From Roseibium sp. (lineage in GTDB: Bacteria > Pseudomonadota > Alphaproteobacteria > Rhizobiales > Stappiaceae): DNA of 64,000 bases. How positions within the stretch are numbered: position 1 is the stretch's first letter; the number at the start of each line of letters is the position of its first letter. Of this stretch, positions 12,043-20,879 are shown one piece after another. The translations under genes and the position numbers were made by a program. Location of the stretch: NCBI GenBank assembly GCA_017643925.1, contig JAEPML010000009.1, positions 165,807-229,806 of the forward strand. Direction: 5' to 3'. The notes under the pieces were generated by a model. It saw only the letters and a list, made by a program, of their open reading frames with translations, made no database searches and was not told the origin of the DNA.

Positions 12043-12168
12043 TCAGTGGATGACGGCGGTGATTGCCATTGCGGCGGCTGCGAGGATCGTTGAGGCGACA
12101 AGCATCTTCAGAACCACGTGATGCGGGGTGGTTTCTGCTGCGCGAACCTTGTTGGTATCTATGGTCAT
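12043..12168 (-). CDS. 41-residue single-pass membrane protein
   Basis: The ATG at 12168 has a near-perfect AAGGAGG ribosome binding site 5-11 nt upstream, which decides the start over a longer in-frame option. The product has a polar N-terminus (MTIDTNKVRAAETTPHHVV) and one C-terminal hydrophobic segment (LVASTILAAAAMAITAVIH). A strong terminator follows 24 nt after the stop. Good translation and termination signals around so short a frame argue for a real small protein of unknown role. Confidence 0.7.
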   Translation of the reverse strand: MTIDTNKVRAAETTPHHVVLKMLVASTILAAAAMAITAVIH

Positions 12169-12357
12169 GTTTCCCTCCTTGTTTGGGTTGCTGACACTTA
12201 TTGAGATGGGGGCTGCGACAAATTTGCCCAATCACGATCCTGCGTCTTGCGCTCACGGCTTCGCGCGGTCCGCGTGAAGCCTTGCGCGGGCTTTGTCACC
12301 GGCGCGTCTTCGGCTATTGATAAGACATAGGTTTTTATTTGAGATTCGGGGTGCAGC

Positions 12358-13644
12358 GTGCACAGCCAGGAATTCAAGAAAGCGCTCTATGAAGTGCTTG
12401 AGGATACCGGTGGCCGGAAGGCCGCCGCGCGCACACTGCGGAACTTTCTCATCTTTCTCATTCTTGGAAACATCGTCCTGGCGGTCCTGGAAACGGTGCC
12501 GGCCATACGACTGGTGTTCGGAGACCACCTGCGTTTCATACAGCTGGGATGCGGCTTCGTCTTCCTGATCGAGTATATTCTCAGGCTTTATGTCGCCGAC
12601 CTGCATCCACCAATGCGCAAGTTCGGTCCGGTGAAGGCCCGGCTGCGCTATGCAATTCATCCGGATGCGATCGTCGACCTGATCGGGGCGCTGCCGCTGC
12701 TTTTCGTGCTGTTCCTGCCGAACCAGGCCGTCACCGTCGTTGTTATCCTGAGGCTGCTCCGTTTCCTCAAACTGGCCAGATACTCACCAGCACTCCGTTC
12801 CCTGTTTTCGGCTGTAGCAGCCGAGCGAAAAGCGCTTATCGGGTCGGGGCTGATCATATTCGGCGTCATCCTGCTTTCCGCGACGCTCATGTACCTGATC
12901 GAGCACGACGAGCAGCCTGAAAAGTTCAGAAGCATTCTGCACGGCATGTATTGGGCGATCACGACCGTGACGACCGTGGGATACGGCGATGTCGTGCCGG
13001 TCAGCAATCTCGGCAAGATGGTCGGATCCGTGGTGATGCTCATGGGCTATCTTCTGATCGCCTTGCCGGTTGGCGTCATAGCCTCGGCCTTTGCCCGGGA
13101 AATTCACAGCCGCGACTTTGTCGTCACCTGGTCGATGGTTGCCCGCGTTCCTCTGTTCGAGGACCTGAAGGCGACCGAGATTGCTGAGGTTGCAAAACTC
13201 CTGCAGGCGCAAAGCGTGAGACAGGGCATGACGATTGCCGAGAAGGGGGACGTTGCCGACAAGATGTATTTCATCTCTGAGGGCGAGGTTGAAATCAGGT
13301 TGCCCCATGAAACCGTCTATCTCGGGGAGGGCAACTTCTTCGGGGAACTGGCCCTCATCAACCAGACGCGGCGGACCGCCAATGTGACGGCCGACACGGA
13401 TTGTCAGCTGCTGGTTCTTGAGGCGGGAGCGCTCCAACATCTCATGGATCGTGACTCCTCACTTGCCAAGAAGATCATGGCGGAAGCCCAGGAGCGGGTG
13501 CAGGCGGGCAAGAAGGTTCTCGGAGAACTGGCGGAAGAAGAGCTGAAGCAGGCAGGCGTTTTCACGTCTGCCGGCAATGTTCGCGAAGAGCCCGAGCTCT
13601 TCAAAGGGGACGAGACAAAAACCGAGAAGGATCCGGCTCAGTAG
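12358..13644 (+). CDS. Six-TM potassium channel with C-terminal cyclic-nucleotide-binding domain
   Basis: The protein has 428 residues from a GTG start. Residues about 28-250 hold six transmembrane segments: an S4-like helix with spaced basic residues (ILRLLRFLKLARY, 130-142) and a pore loop with the K+ selectivity filter TVGYGD at 206-211. Residues about 262-380 form a cNMP-binding domain with the phosphate-binding cassette FGELALINQTRRTAN at 328-342. The architecture matches the MloK1-like prokaryotic CNG/HCN relatives. Ligand binding should gate K+ flux across the inner membrane. Two class III nucleotide cyclases lie further along the window. The stop overlaps the converging gene by 7 nt. 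Confidence 0.9.
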   Translation: MHSQEFKKALYEVLEDTGGRKAAARTLRNFLIFLILGNIVLAVLETVPAIRLVFGDHLRFIQLGCGFVFLIEYILRLYVADLHPPMRKFGPVKARLRYAIHPDAIVDLIGALPLLFVLFLPNQAVTVVVILRLLRFLKLARYSPALRSLFSAVAAERKALIGSGLIIFGVILLSATLMYLIEHDEQPEKFRSILHGMYWAITTVTTVGYGDVVPVSNLGKMVGSVVMLMGYLLIALPVGVIASAFAREIHSRDFVVTWSMVARVPLFEDLKATEIAEVAKLLQAQSVRQGMTIAEKGDVADKMYFISEGEVEIRLPHETVYLGEGNFFGELALINQTRRTANVTADTDCQLLVLEAGALQHLMDRDSSLAKKIMAEAQERVQAGKKVLGELAEEELKQAGVFTSAGNVREEPELFKGDETKTEKDPAQ

Positions 13645-14111
13645 GGAACGAGGCCAGGTGGCAACTGGGCATAGAGCGGATCGCCCTGCCAGAACACATC
13701 AGTCGGTCCAACGGCGTAGTCGATCAGGTTCCAGCGATCATACTGGTAGCGCAACAGGGCAAATGTCGAGACGCCGTCCATGTATTCGGCTTGCATCGCG
13801 TAAGTGGTCCGGCTCAAGTCAATTCTGCCGCCGCCCGGGCGTTGGGGGCTCACCTGAACAAAAGCCCAGCCATTGCCGGAGCGCATCCAGTCGACAACAA
13901 ATTCGACCGGTGGCCCCAGGCGGGCTTCCATCATCGGGCGAATCGCGTTCAGGATCTGTTTGCGCTCCGCGGTGCCACGCGCAGGTTCGTAGACTGATTG
14001 GGCATGCGCGGGGAGGATTGATGTTGTTGTTGCTATCGAGAATGAAGAAGTTCCTATAAGCATCAGGCAAAAAACAATAAAAAGCCTCTTTTGAGAAAAT
14101 GATTCAATCAC
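13638..14111 (-). CDS. Exported protein of unknown function
   Basis: The 157-residue product starts at a GTG with an AAGGA site 8 nt upstream. A hydrophobic signal sequence (LFIVFCLMLIGTSSFSIA) ends near AHAQ, giving a periplasmic protein of about 118 residues. The mature part contains RPMMEARLGPPVEFVVDW and GNGWAFVQVSPQ. It reads like small periplasmic proteins of alphaproteobacteria with no assigned role. Its last codons overlap the end of the K+ channel gene on the other strand. Confidence 0.75.
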   Translation of the reverse strand: MIESFSQKRLFIVFCLMLIGTSSFSIATTTSILPAHAQSVYEPARGTAERKQILNAIRPMMEARLGPPVEFVVDWMRSGNGWAFVQVSPQRPGGGRIDLSRTTYAMQAEYMDGVSTFALLRYQYDRWNLIDYAVGPTDVFWQGDPLYAQLPPGLVPY

Positions 14112-14296
14112 AATAATTTCCTTTCGGTAAAGGACAGTCAGTACGTCAAGTCAGCGAAAGGCTAGCACGAAAATCACAAGATGGGCGTTTGAATGCAGTG
14201 AGAGACGCTGAGCTTTGATACCGGCAACGCGATTGGAGATTTCATATCGCGGTCTTCGAGAATGCGACGCCGCCAGACCGGGGGGGCGATCACTTC

Positions 14297-14935
14297 CTAG
14301 GATTGATCGGTAGGCTTCGTTGCCGTGAAACTATCCCGTGTCCGGAAGGACATGAGCCAATCGGAAAGTCGGGGAGCGCTCCTGAGCAGGAGCTCACCTT
14401 CTTCGCTCTCGTGAAACAGCGCCAGCATCGGGACCGCATGACAATCGGCGAGCGTCAGTTGCTGCCCGAGCAGGAACGGTCCGTCCTGTGCCAGGCCTTC
14501 CAGAGTGGAAACGATCGTGCGGGCACGGCCCATTGCCGAGGCGATCTTCACCTCGTCAGCGGGCAACCCATCCCGGGTTTTCGCGACGCGTTCAACATAG
14601 ATGCCCCAGACCAGCGTTGGATAGGCATGTGCATCCAAGATGGACAGGATCTGGTTCATGCGTGCGCGTGCCTGCACATCCCGCGGCTGCAGGTCGGGAC
14701 CGGTGAAGGCCTCGTCAACGTAGCGGAGAATGGCGCCCGTTTCGTACAGGGAAAAGCCGTCGTGCCGGAACGCGGGTATCTTGCCGAAGGGCTGGCGGTC
14801 CAGATGATCGGACGGAGGCCCTCCGGTTGCGAAGACATCCACGGGAACCAGCGAATAGTCGACACCCTTTTCCGCCAGGGCCAGCCGTGCGGAGCGCACG
14901 TAGACCGAATAATCAGCCCCAAAGAGCTCAACCAT
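14297..14935 (-). CDS. Glutathione S-transferase family protein
   Basis: This is a GST of about 212 residues. The thioredoxin-fold N-terminus (VELFGADYSVYVRSARLAL) is followed by the cis-Pro segment (GKIPAFRHDGFSLYETGAIL) with the Glu-Thr pair that contacts glutathione. A helical C-terminal domain (LGQQLTLADCHAVPML) completes it. Two ATGs overlap the fetB stop. I chose the one at 14935 because it lies 6 nt from GGAGG, whereas 14938 lies only 3 nt away. The overlap implies translational coupling to fetB, an unusual partnership; a role in oxidative or metal stress is an inference. Confidence 0.85.
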   Translation of the reverse strand: MVELFGADYSVYVRSARLALAEKGVDYSLVPVDVFATGGPPSDHLDRQPFGKIPAFRHDGFSLYETGAILRYVDEAFTGPDLQPRDVQARARMNQILSILDAHAYPTLVWGIYVERVAKTRDGLPADEVKIASAMGRARTIVSTLEGLAQDGPFLLGQQLTLADCHAVPMLALFHESEEGELLLRSAPRLSDWLMSFRTRDSFTATKPTDQS

Positions 14936-15738
14936 CATTTTCCTCCGCTTAACCTGTCCAGCCGAAGCCGGTGGCGCGTGTCCGTCAGGCGCCAGAGGCT
15001 GCCGAAAGTCGCGCCGAGGACACCCATGCCTGTGGCGCCTCCCAACAGAAACATGATCAGAAGCTGGTACTTTACCGCCTCCTGCGGATCGACCCCAGAC
15101 AGGATCTGACCGGTCATCATGCCCGGCAGCGAGACCACGCCTGTCGCGGCCATGGCGTTGATGATCGGTGTGAAGCCTGATCTCAGGGCTTGCCGGGTGG
15201 CGGGGCGGGTTGCCTCCCAACGGCTTCTGCCAAGGAGAAGCTGTGCCTCGACGTCCCGTTTTCCCTTTGTAAGGGCCGTGTGAAGCGTATCCAGCCCGAG
15301 GCTGACACCGGTCATCGTGTTGCCGAGGACCATCCCGAAAAGGGGCAGGGCATATTGCGGCAGCCAGAGGGGATCGGGCCGAATTTGACCCGCAAGACCG
15401 TAGATCGTGACCAGGCTACCGGCGAGAAGCATGGCTCCGGCTCCGAGACCTGGTCCCCAAAGGCCTTTCAGGCGGCGCTCTTGACGCGCCCAGATCTCGC
15501 GACCGGCAAACGCGACCATGACGGCGGCTGCCAGAAGCGTCCACCAGGGCGAGCCGGCGTTGAAGATCAACTTGAGGATCAATCCAACCAGAAGCAGCTG
15601 AACCGTCATACGCAAGGCCGAAATGATCAGGTTACGCGTCAAGCCGAGCCTGAGCACGATCGAAAAGCCGGCATTCAGAACAAGAAACACCGAGGCAGCA
15701 ACCAGATCCCAGTAGCTGAGCGCCTGATAACCGCTCAT
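14935..15738 (-). CDS. fetB: FetB-type ABC permease (iron export)
   Basis: This 267-residue integral membrane protein has about seven hydrophobic segments. It carries conserved FetB phrases such as GNTMTGVSLGLD, RSGFTPIINAMAATGVVSLPGMMTGQILSGVDP and the C-terminal MFLLGGATGMGVLGA. FetAB is an ABC exporter linked to iron efflux and oxidative-stress tolerance in Escherichia coli. It overlaps fetA by 4 nt (ATGA) and the GST gene by one or more bases, so three genes form one tight operon. Confidence 0.9.
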   Translation of the reverse strand: MSGYQALSYWDLVAASVFLVLNAGFSIVLRLGLTRNLIISALRMTVQLLLVGLILKLIFNAGSPWWTLLAAAVMVAFAGREIWARQERRLKGLWGPGLGAGAMLLAGSLVTIYGLAGQIRPDPLWLPQYALPLFGMVLGNTMTGVSLGLDTLHTALTKGKRDVEAQLLLGRSRWEATRPATRQALRSGFTPIINAMAATGVVSLPGMMTGQILSGVDPQEAVKYQLLIMFLLGGATGMGVLGATFGSLWRLTDTRHRLRLDRLSGGK

Positions 15739-16343
15739 GGAGAGGCCTGCGGAGAGTTGGTGTCGAAGAGCCTTCCTTCTTTCATGTGGTGAAGCTTGGC
15801 TCCAAGCCGCCGGGGCTGATCCGCATCATGCGTCACCAGAAGGAGGGCACATCCTGCATCAAGGCGCGCCAGGAGCAATTGTTCGACGCACTGCACGGAA
15901 GGCGGATCGAGTGCGGAAGTGGGTTCGTCCAGCAAAAGGACGTCGGGTTTGAGCTGGAGTGCGCGCACCAATGCCAGGCGTTGCCGTTCGCCGGTTGACA
16001 GTCTGGAGATCTCCCAGTCAAGAGCATCGGCAAGTCCGACCGACGCCAGGAGTTCGGCAGGGTCGGGCGCGGACAGGAAATGCGCCTCGACGGTGTCGGC
16101 CCACCAGCCGCTTTCGGCAGGGACATAGGCAACCCTGCGGCGCCATTCCGGCGCAGGTAGCGTGTCGCGTGAAGATCGGTCCAGAAGCAAGGTGCCGTTG
16201 TTTTCGTCCAGATCGGCAATCGCGCGCAACAACAGGGACTTGCCGGCCCCGGATGGACCTGAAATCGCGATGCATTCTCCGGCCTTCAGGGTGAAGCTGA
16301 CCGGTCCGATCAATGGTGTTCGCAGATCCTCGACAGACAACAC
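15735..16343 (-). CDS. fetA: FetA-type ABC transporter ATPase
   Basis: This 202-residue ATPase starts at GTG. It has Walker A GPSGAGKS (about 29-36), ABC signature LSTGERQR (about 114-121), Walker B with VLLLDEPTSALD (about 134-145) and the switch His in LLLVTHDAD. The short length is normal for FetA. It powers the FetB permease encoded next with a 4-nt overlap. It is divergent from the Hsp70 gene, with 149 bp between them. Confidence 0.9.
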   Translation of the reverse strand: MLSVEDLRTPLIGPVSFTLKAGECIAISGPSGAGKSLLLRAIADLDENNGTLLLDRSSRDTLPAPEWRRRVAYVPAESGWWADTVEAHFLSAPDPAELLASVGLADALDWEISRLSTGERQRLALVRALQLKPDVLLLDEPTSALDPPSVQCVEQLLLARLDAGCALLLVTHDADQPRRLGAKLHHMKEGRLFDTNSPQASP

Positions 16344-16397
16344 GTTTGCTGGTCCCGCTTTTCAGTCGGCACGGGAACCCCGCGATCCCGTTGTTTC

Positions 16398-16426
16398 TTG
16401 AACAATTTTGTCTTGTAAACTATTGA
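16398..16426 (+). promoter_or_regulatory. Putative sigma-70 promoter of the Hsp70 operon
   Basis: TTGAAC (16398-16403), a 17-bp spacer, then TATTGA (16421-16426), 67 nt before the GTG start. Spacing is ideal and the hexamers deviate modestly from consensus. Confidence 0.45.
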
Positions 16427-16492
16427 GATACACACGTTAACACCCGGGGCATTCGTTCGCCGGTTTCTTTCACTTCTACCCTTTGTTTTCTG

Positions 16493-18193
16493 GTGGTTCG
16501 ATTGGCGCATATTGGAATTGATCTTGGAACGACCAACTCTCTTGTCTCCGTATTCGAGGGGGGCGGGCCCAGGCCGATTGCGAACAGGCTGGGTGGTTTC
16601 CTGACGCCGTCGGTCGTCGGCTTTGACGGTCGCAAGCTCTACACCGGCGAGAGTGCGCTGGCGCGCAAGGTCGCTCATCCTGAAGAGGTTGCCGGCGCCT
16701 TCAAACGGACCATGGGGACGGAAAAGACCTATAAGCTGGGTGGAAAGAAATTTACCTCGGTCGAGTTGTCGGCTGCCATCTTGCAGTCCCTGAAAGAAGA
16801 TGCCGAGCAGGATCTGCAAGAGCGGGTGGTTGATGTCGTGATCTCGGTTCCGGCCTATTTCAACGAGACGCAACGCAATTGCGTCGCAAGCGCCGCGCGC
16901 ATGGCGGACCTCAATCCAGTTCGCTTGATCAACGAACCGACGGCCGCCGCTCTTGCCTATGGTCTGCAGGACCTTGAGGAGGAAAGCTGTTTCCTCGTTT
17001 TCGATCTGGGAGGCGGCACTTTTGACGTGTCCGTTCTGGAAGTCTTTGAAGGGGTTATGGAGGTTCGGGCGACCTCAGGAGATGCATTTCTCGGCGGCGA
17101 GGACTTCACGTCTCTGCTTGCGCGCAAGCTGTACGAGGAATTGCCTGAGGATCAGCAGACGGAGGCCAACAGGGTTCCCCTTGCCAAGGTCGCGGACGAG
17201 GCCAAGCACGCGCTGAGCAAGCAACCGCAAGCGGAGATCAATGTCGATCGCCCGGGCTTGACCCTGTCCACGCAAATCACGCGAGAGGAGTTCGAACTGC
17301 TGTGCGAGCCGCTCCTCGCCAGGCTGCGCCGACCGATGGAACGGGTGCTTTATGATGCGAAGCTGAAGCCGGATGACCTCGAAAAGGTTGTACTGGTGGG
17401 AGGCGCCACGCGTATGCCCGTGATCCGCACCATGCTTGCCAAGACGCTTCGGCACTTCCCGGACGCCCATATCGATCCCGACTATGCCGTGGCGCTGGGG
17501 GCCAGTGTTCAAGCAGGGCTGGTTGGCAAGAACCAGGCACTCAAGGACGTCGTCATGACAGATGTGACAGCGCATTCGCTTGGTATTGAAACCGTTCGGA
17601 AAATCGGCAACAGGCATCTGGATGGCTATTTTCTGCCGATCATCGAGCGCAATACGGTCATCCCGGTGTCCCGGGAGGAGATCGTTCATCCGATCCACCC
17701 GCAGCAGGACCATATAGAGGTAACCGTCTATCAGGGAGAAGCGCCCGACGTGAAGTCGAATGTCAAGCTGGGGCGCCTGAAGGTCGATCTGCCAAGGGCG
17801 AAGTCGGGAGAGCATGAATCGGTTTCCGTCCGCTTCACTTACGATGTCTCGGGTCTGCTCGACGTCGATGTGACAACTCTCCAGGACGACAAGACCTCGA
17901 ACCTCCTGATCAAGAACCTTGCGGGGGACATGAGCGCAAGCCAGATCGAGGCGACGCGCAAGAAACTGGCCAAGCTGAAGACGCATCCCCGTGACGAGGA
18001 AATCAACGTGTTGATGCGGGCACGGATCGAGCAGTGCTTCGCCATGGCACGGCTTGACCAACGTGCCGAGTTCTCAGATCTCCTGGCCCAGTTCGATGCG
18101 GTTCTGGCCGCGCAGGACCCCTCGGACATCGAGCACTTCAGGGATGAGGTCACGCCCCTGCTGGACCGGTTCGAGGCCAGCTATGTCCTTTGA
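16493..18193 (+). CDS. hscC: HscC-type Hsp70 chaperone
   Basis: The 566-residue protein starts at GTG. The actin-like ATPase domain is intact: phosphate loop 1 GIDLGTTNS (8-16), phosphate loop 2 VFDLGGGTFDVS (about 168-179) and the adenosine motif VLVGGATRMPVIRTML. The substrate-binding part is short and the DnaK-type C-terminal tail is absent, which fits HscC (about 556 residues) rather than DnaK. The next gene overlaps by 11 nt and encodes a J-like membrane protein, so this is a dedicated chaperone pair. Client unknown. Confidence 0.85.
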   Translation: MVRLAHIGIDLGTTNSLVSVFEGGGPRPIANRLGGFLTPSVVGFDGRKLYTGESALARKVAHPEEVAGAFKRTMGTEKTYKLGGKKFTSVELSAAILQSLKEDAEQDLQERVVDVVISVPAYFNETQRNCVASAARMADLNPVRLINEPTAAALAYGLQDLEEESCFLVFDLGGGTFDVSVLEVFEGVMEVRATSGDAFLGGEDFTSLLARKLYEELPEDQQTEANRVPLAKVADEAKHALSKQPQAEINVDRPGLTLSTQITREEFELLCEPLLARLRRPMERVLYDAKLKPDDLEKVVLVGGATRMPVIRTMLAKTLRHFPDAHIDPDYAVALGASVQAGLVGKNQALKDVVMTDVTAHSLGIETVRKIGNRHLDGYFLPIIERNTVIPVSREEIVHPIHPQQDHIEVTVYQGEAPDVKSNVKLGRLKVDLPRAKSGEHESVSVRFTYDVSGLLDVDVTTLQDDKTSNLLIKNLAGDMSASQIEATRKKLAKLKTHPRDEEINVLMRARIEQCFAMARLDQRAEFSDLLAQFDAVLAAQDPSDIEHFRDEVTPLLDRFEASYVL

Positions 18194-19163
18194 AAACGAC
18201 GACAATTTCCCCTATGGCACACTGGGTCTGTCAGACGCGGACGAGATCTCGCGCAAGGCGATCAAACGTGCCTATGCCAGGAAACTGAAGGAAATCGACG
18301 CCGGCGAGGACCCGCAGGCGTTCCAGAACCTTCGGTCCGCCTACGAGTGCGCATTGGAGTTTTTGGAGTTTGCCGATCAACAGGCCGAAAATGAGCCAGT
18401 GCAGGCAGGCAGCGACACACCGTTTAGCCTGTCAGAGGACAAAGATGCGGGGGATGCGTTCCCGGATCCACAGGATCGGGACAATGAACAGCAGCCTGCA
18501 AACGGTGTTGAGACACCTGATGAACTCGCCGCATCGGACACCGTTTCGGCCGAATTTGAGGACGAGACCGGTGAGCATGAAGGTGAGAGACTAACCGAAT
18601 TTGACCGCAAGCTGGCTGCGTTGCGCAAGAAGGACCTGGGCTACGCGACCATTTCGGAACTCATGGCGCTGCTCGACGATCCGGACTACCTCGCGTTTGA
18701 AAAGAACTGGCAATTGGGCCTGGTTGCCGTCGAGATCCTTGAGCGCAGTTTTGAATGGTCCAACGCGGATGCGCCCCAGTTCCTGCCGCACATAACCAAG
18801 TCGTTTCTGGTCAAGCTCGATCAACGGTTTCATTTCAGTTCGGATTTCCGCGCTCTGGAACAGTACAGCTACAACGCGGAAAACCTGCAAATGGCGATCC
18901 TCATGACGCTGGACGGCCGCACGCTGGAGCAGATGCCGAGCTATGACAGCGGCGAAGACCTGTCACGCCTGAACAAGGTTTTCGGGCATCTCGTGCTGAT
19001 CTATTTCGGGCTCTGGGTCCTGAACAGGTTCGTGCCGGACAACAGCGTCGTTGCGACCATCACGGCACCGTTGTCGGCAATATTGCTGGGTGGGATCGGC
19101 CTGATCCTGTTCGTCAAGATCGTGAATTGGGCCTGGCAGAAACTCGTGTCTCTCAGACGATGA
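18183..19163 (+). CDS. J-like membrane co-chaperone lacking HPD
   Basis: I start at the ATG at 18183, inside the end of the Hsp70 gene. Residues about 9-60 follow the J-domain pattern (YGTLGLSDADEISRKAIKRA, then FQNLRSAYECALE), but the HPD tripeptide between helices II and III is missing; the region reads KLKEIDAGED. Residues about 65-140 are acidic and low complexity. Two hydrophobic segments near the C-terminus (about 272-290 and 297-315) should anchor it in the inner membrane. The overlap implies coupled translation. E. coli HscC also works with unusual J-like partners (DjlB/DjlC). Confidence 0.7.
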   Translation: MSFENDDNFPYGTLGLSDADEISRKAIKRAYARKLKEIDAGEDPQAFQNLRSAYECALEFLEFADQQAENEPVQAGSDTPFSLSEDKDAGDAFPDPQDRDNEQQPANGVETPDELAASDTVSAEFEDETGEHEGERLTEFDRKLAALRKKDLGYATISELMALLDDPDYLAFEKNWQLGLVAVEILERSFEWSNADAPQFLPHITKSFLVKLDQRFHFSSDFRALEQYSYNAENLQMAILMTLDGRTLEQMPSYDSGEDLSRLNKVFGHLVLIYFGLWVLNRFVPDNSVVATITAPLSAILLGGIGLILFVKIVNWAWQKLVSLRR

Positions 19164-19365
19164 AAGACGTTCAATCGTTCAGGCTGCAACCCTGACTGGA
19201 ACAGTCCGAAGGCGATCGGGCCGCCCGGTCTTGCTCTGGCGGAACTTTGCTACTCTGGCAGCAGGCAATCTCTGGACAGGTGACGCTAAGTTAAGCAAAG
19301 ATAAGCCCGTTTCGCGGTGATGCTTTGTGTTCGAGAGCCGTTTTACCCTGTCAGGAGCTTGCTTC

Positions 19366-20820
19366 ATGTCACGCATATTACCTGTTCCAAGCGTCGCGGT
19401 GCTGTTTGGTGCCATGTGGATAGTGTCAACCGGCGTGGTGGCAGCCGATCCATACAAGGACTGTCTGGAAGGCGAAGGGCAGGTTCGCATCGATGGATGC
19501 GCTTCAATCCTTGAGAGCGGCCAACTGAACGGCAAACAGCTCAATGATCCGACGCGCGCCAACATGCTGTTCAACAAGGCGATCGGCTTTACGGAAATTG
19601 GTGACGATGCCGGCGTCGTTGAAAGTCTCGATCAGGCGATTTCGCTGAACGATACGGACGCGGATTTCTTTTATCGACGCGGCAGGGCCCATGCACGTCT
19701 GAAACAGCAGGACCAGGCGCTAGCCGACTACAACAAGGTGCTGGATCTGGATGGTGGATACGATTTTGCGCATTATCGACGTGGGCGCGCGCTGAGTGCG
19801 CTGGAGCGATATGACGAGGCCATCGCCGATTTCTCCGTATCTCTGGAACGCGGTGAGAACAGGACCGACAGTTACTACTATCGTGCCCGGGCCCATCAGA
19901 AGAACCGGGACCCACGCAAGGCCATCAGTGATTTCGACGAGGCCATTGCACTCAATGAGGACGATGCCTTTGCGCACTATTTCCGTGGGTACGCGTATTT
20001 CGTATTGGAGACTTACAAACCTGCGATCAGGGATTTCAAGTCAGCAATCTCGCATGATCCGTCTCAAGATTTTTTCTATTTCTACCTCGGGCGGTCATTG
20101 CAGTTGGAAAGTGACTACAAGGCTGCGCTTGCAGCATTTGAAAAGGCGGTCGAGTTGGACAATGACTACGCGGATGCTGTCTTCCATCGTGGAAACGTCT
20201 ATCGCAGTCTTGACCAGCTTGATGCTTCCATCAGGGACCTCACGCGCGCAATCGAGCTGAAACCCAATCATTCCCTGTACAATTTTTCGCGCGGCAAGAG
20301 CTATGCCCAGATAAAGCAATACAAGAAGGCGATTGCCGACTACGACAAGGCGATCGAGCTGAATGACAAGAAGGGCTTCTATTTCCGCGACAGAGGCAAT
20401 GCACACCGCAAGCTGAAAAACGACAAACAGGCCGTCAGTGATTACGGGGATGCGATCCGACTGGATCCGGACGATGATTATGCGCTCAAATTCCGTGCAC
20501 AGATCTTTTCCGATTACGGGCAATACGATGATGCCATCGAGGATTTCGTGGCGGTAACCAAGTTGCGCCCGAGCCAGACCTATGCCTTCACCGAGCTGGC
20601 CTATATTTACCACCAGCAGAAGAACTATGACCGGTCCGCGGACGCCTATAGCAGCATTATCGCGCTGAAACCTGACGATGCAGAAGGCTATGCGGGGCGC
20701 GGCACAGCTTATCTGCTCGGCTCGAAACCGGCTGCTGCCAAAAAGGACTTTCAAAAGGCTCTTGCGCTGGATCCGGGAAATGCGGAGGCGCAAAGGGGGC
20801 TGTCCCTTTTGGGGAACTGA
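19366..20820 (+). CDS. Exported tetratricopeptide-repeat protein
   Basis: The 484-residue protein starts at the ATG at 19366, which has an AGGAG site 9 nt upstream. A signal sequence ends near VVAADPYKDC. About eleven TPR units of 34 residues then run to the C-terminus, with the recurring pattern YDxAIxDFxxAIxLxPxxxxAxxxRG. A repeat array of this length is normally a protein-docking scaffold, here in the periplasm or on a membrane surface. It stands alone, 202 bp after the J-like gene. Partners cannot be inferred. Confidence 0.85.
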   Translation: MSRILPVPSVAVLFGAMWIVSTGVVAADPYKDCLEGEGQVRIDGCASILESGQLNGKQLNDPTRANMLFNKAIGFTEIGDDAGVVESLDQAISLNDTDADFFYRRGRAHARLKQQDQALADYNKVLDLDGGYDFAHYRRGRALSALERYDEAIADFSVSLERGENRTDSYYYRARAHQKNRDPRKAISDFDEAIALNEDDAFAHYFRGYAYFVLETYKPAIRDFKSAISHDPSQDFFYFYLGRSLQLESDYKAALAAFEKAVELDNDYADAVFHRGNVYRSLDQLDASIRDLTRAIELKPNHSLYNFSRGKSYAQIKQYKKAIADYDKAIELNDKKGFYFRDRGNAHRKLKNDKQAVSDYGDAIRLDPDDDYALKFRAQIFSDYGQYDDAIEDFVAVTKLRPSQTYAFTELAYIYHQQKNYDRSADAYSSIIALKPDDAEGYAGRGTAYLLGSKPAAAKKDFQKALALDPGNAEAQRGLSLLGN

Positions 20821-20839
20821 GCCGCAGCTTGCATGATCC

Positions 20840-20864
20840 GATCCCGGCTGCCTGAGCCGGGATC
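20840..20864. repeat. GC-rich palindrome between converging genes
   Basis: A perfect 10-bp stem (20840-20849 with 20855-20864) with loop GCCTG and no T-run. It may end transcription from both sides. The CCCGGC/GCCGGG core recurs at 37602-37663. Confidence 0.6.
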
Positions 20865-20879
20865 ACCGTGTTCAAGCGA

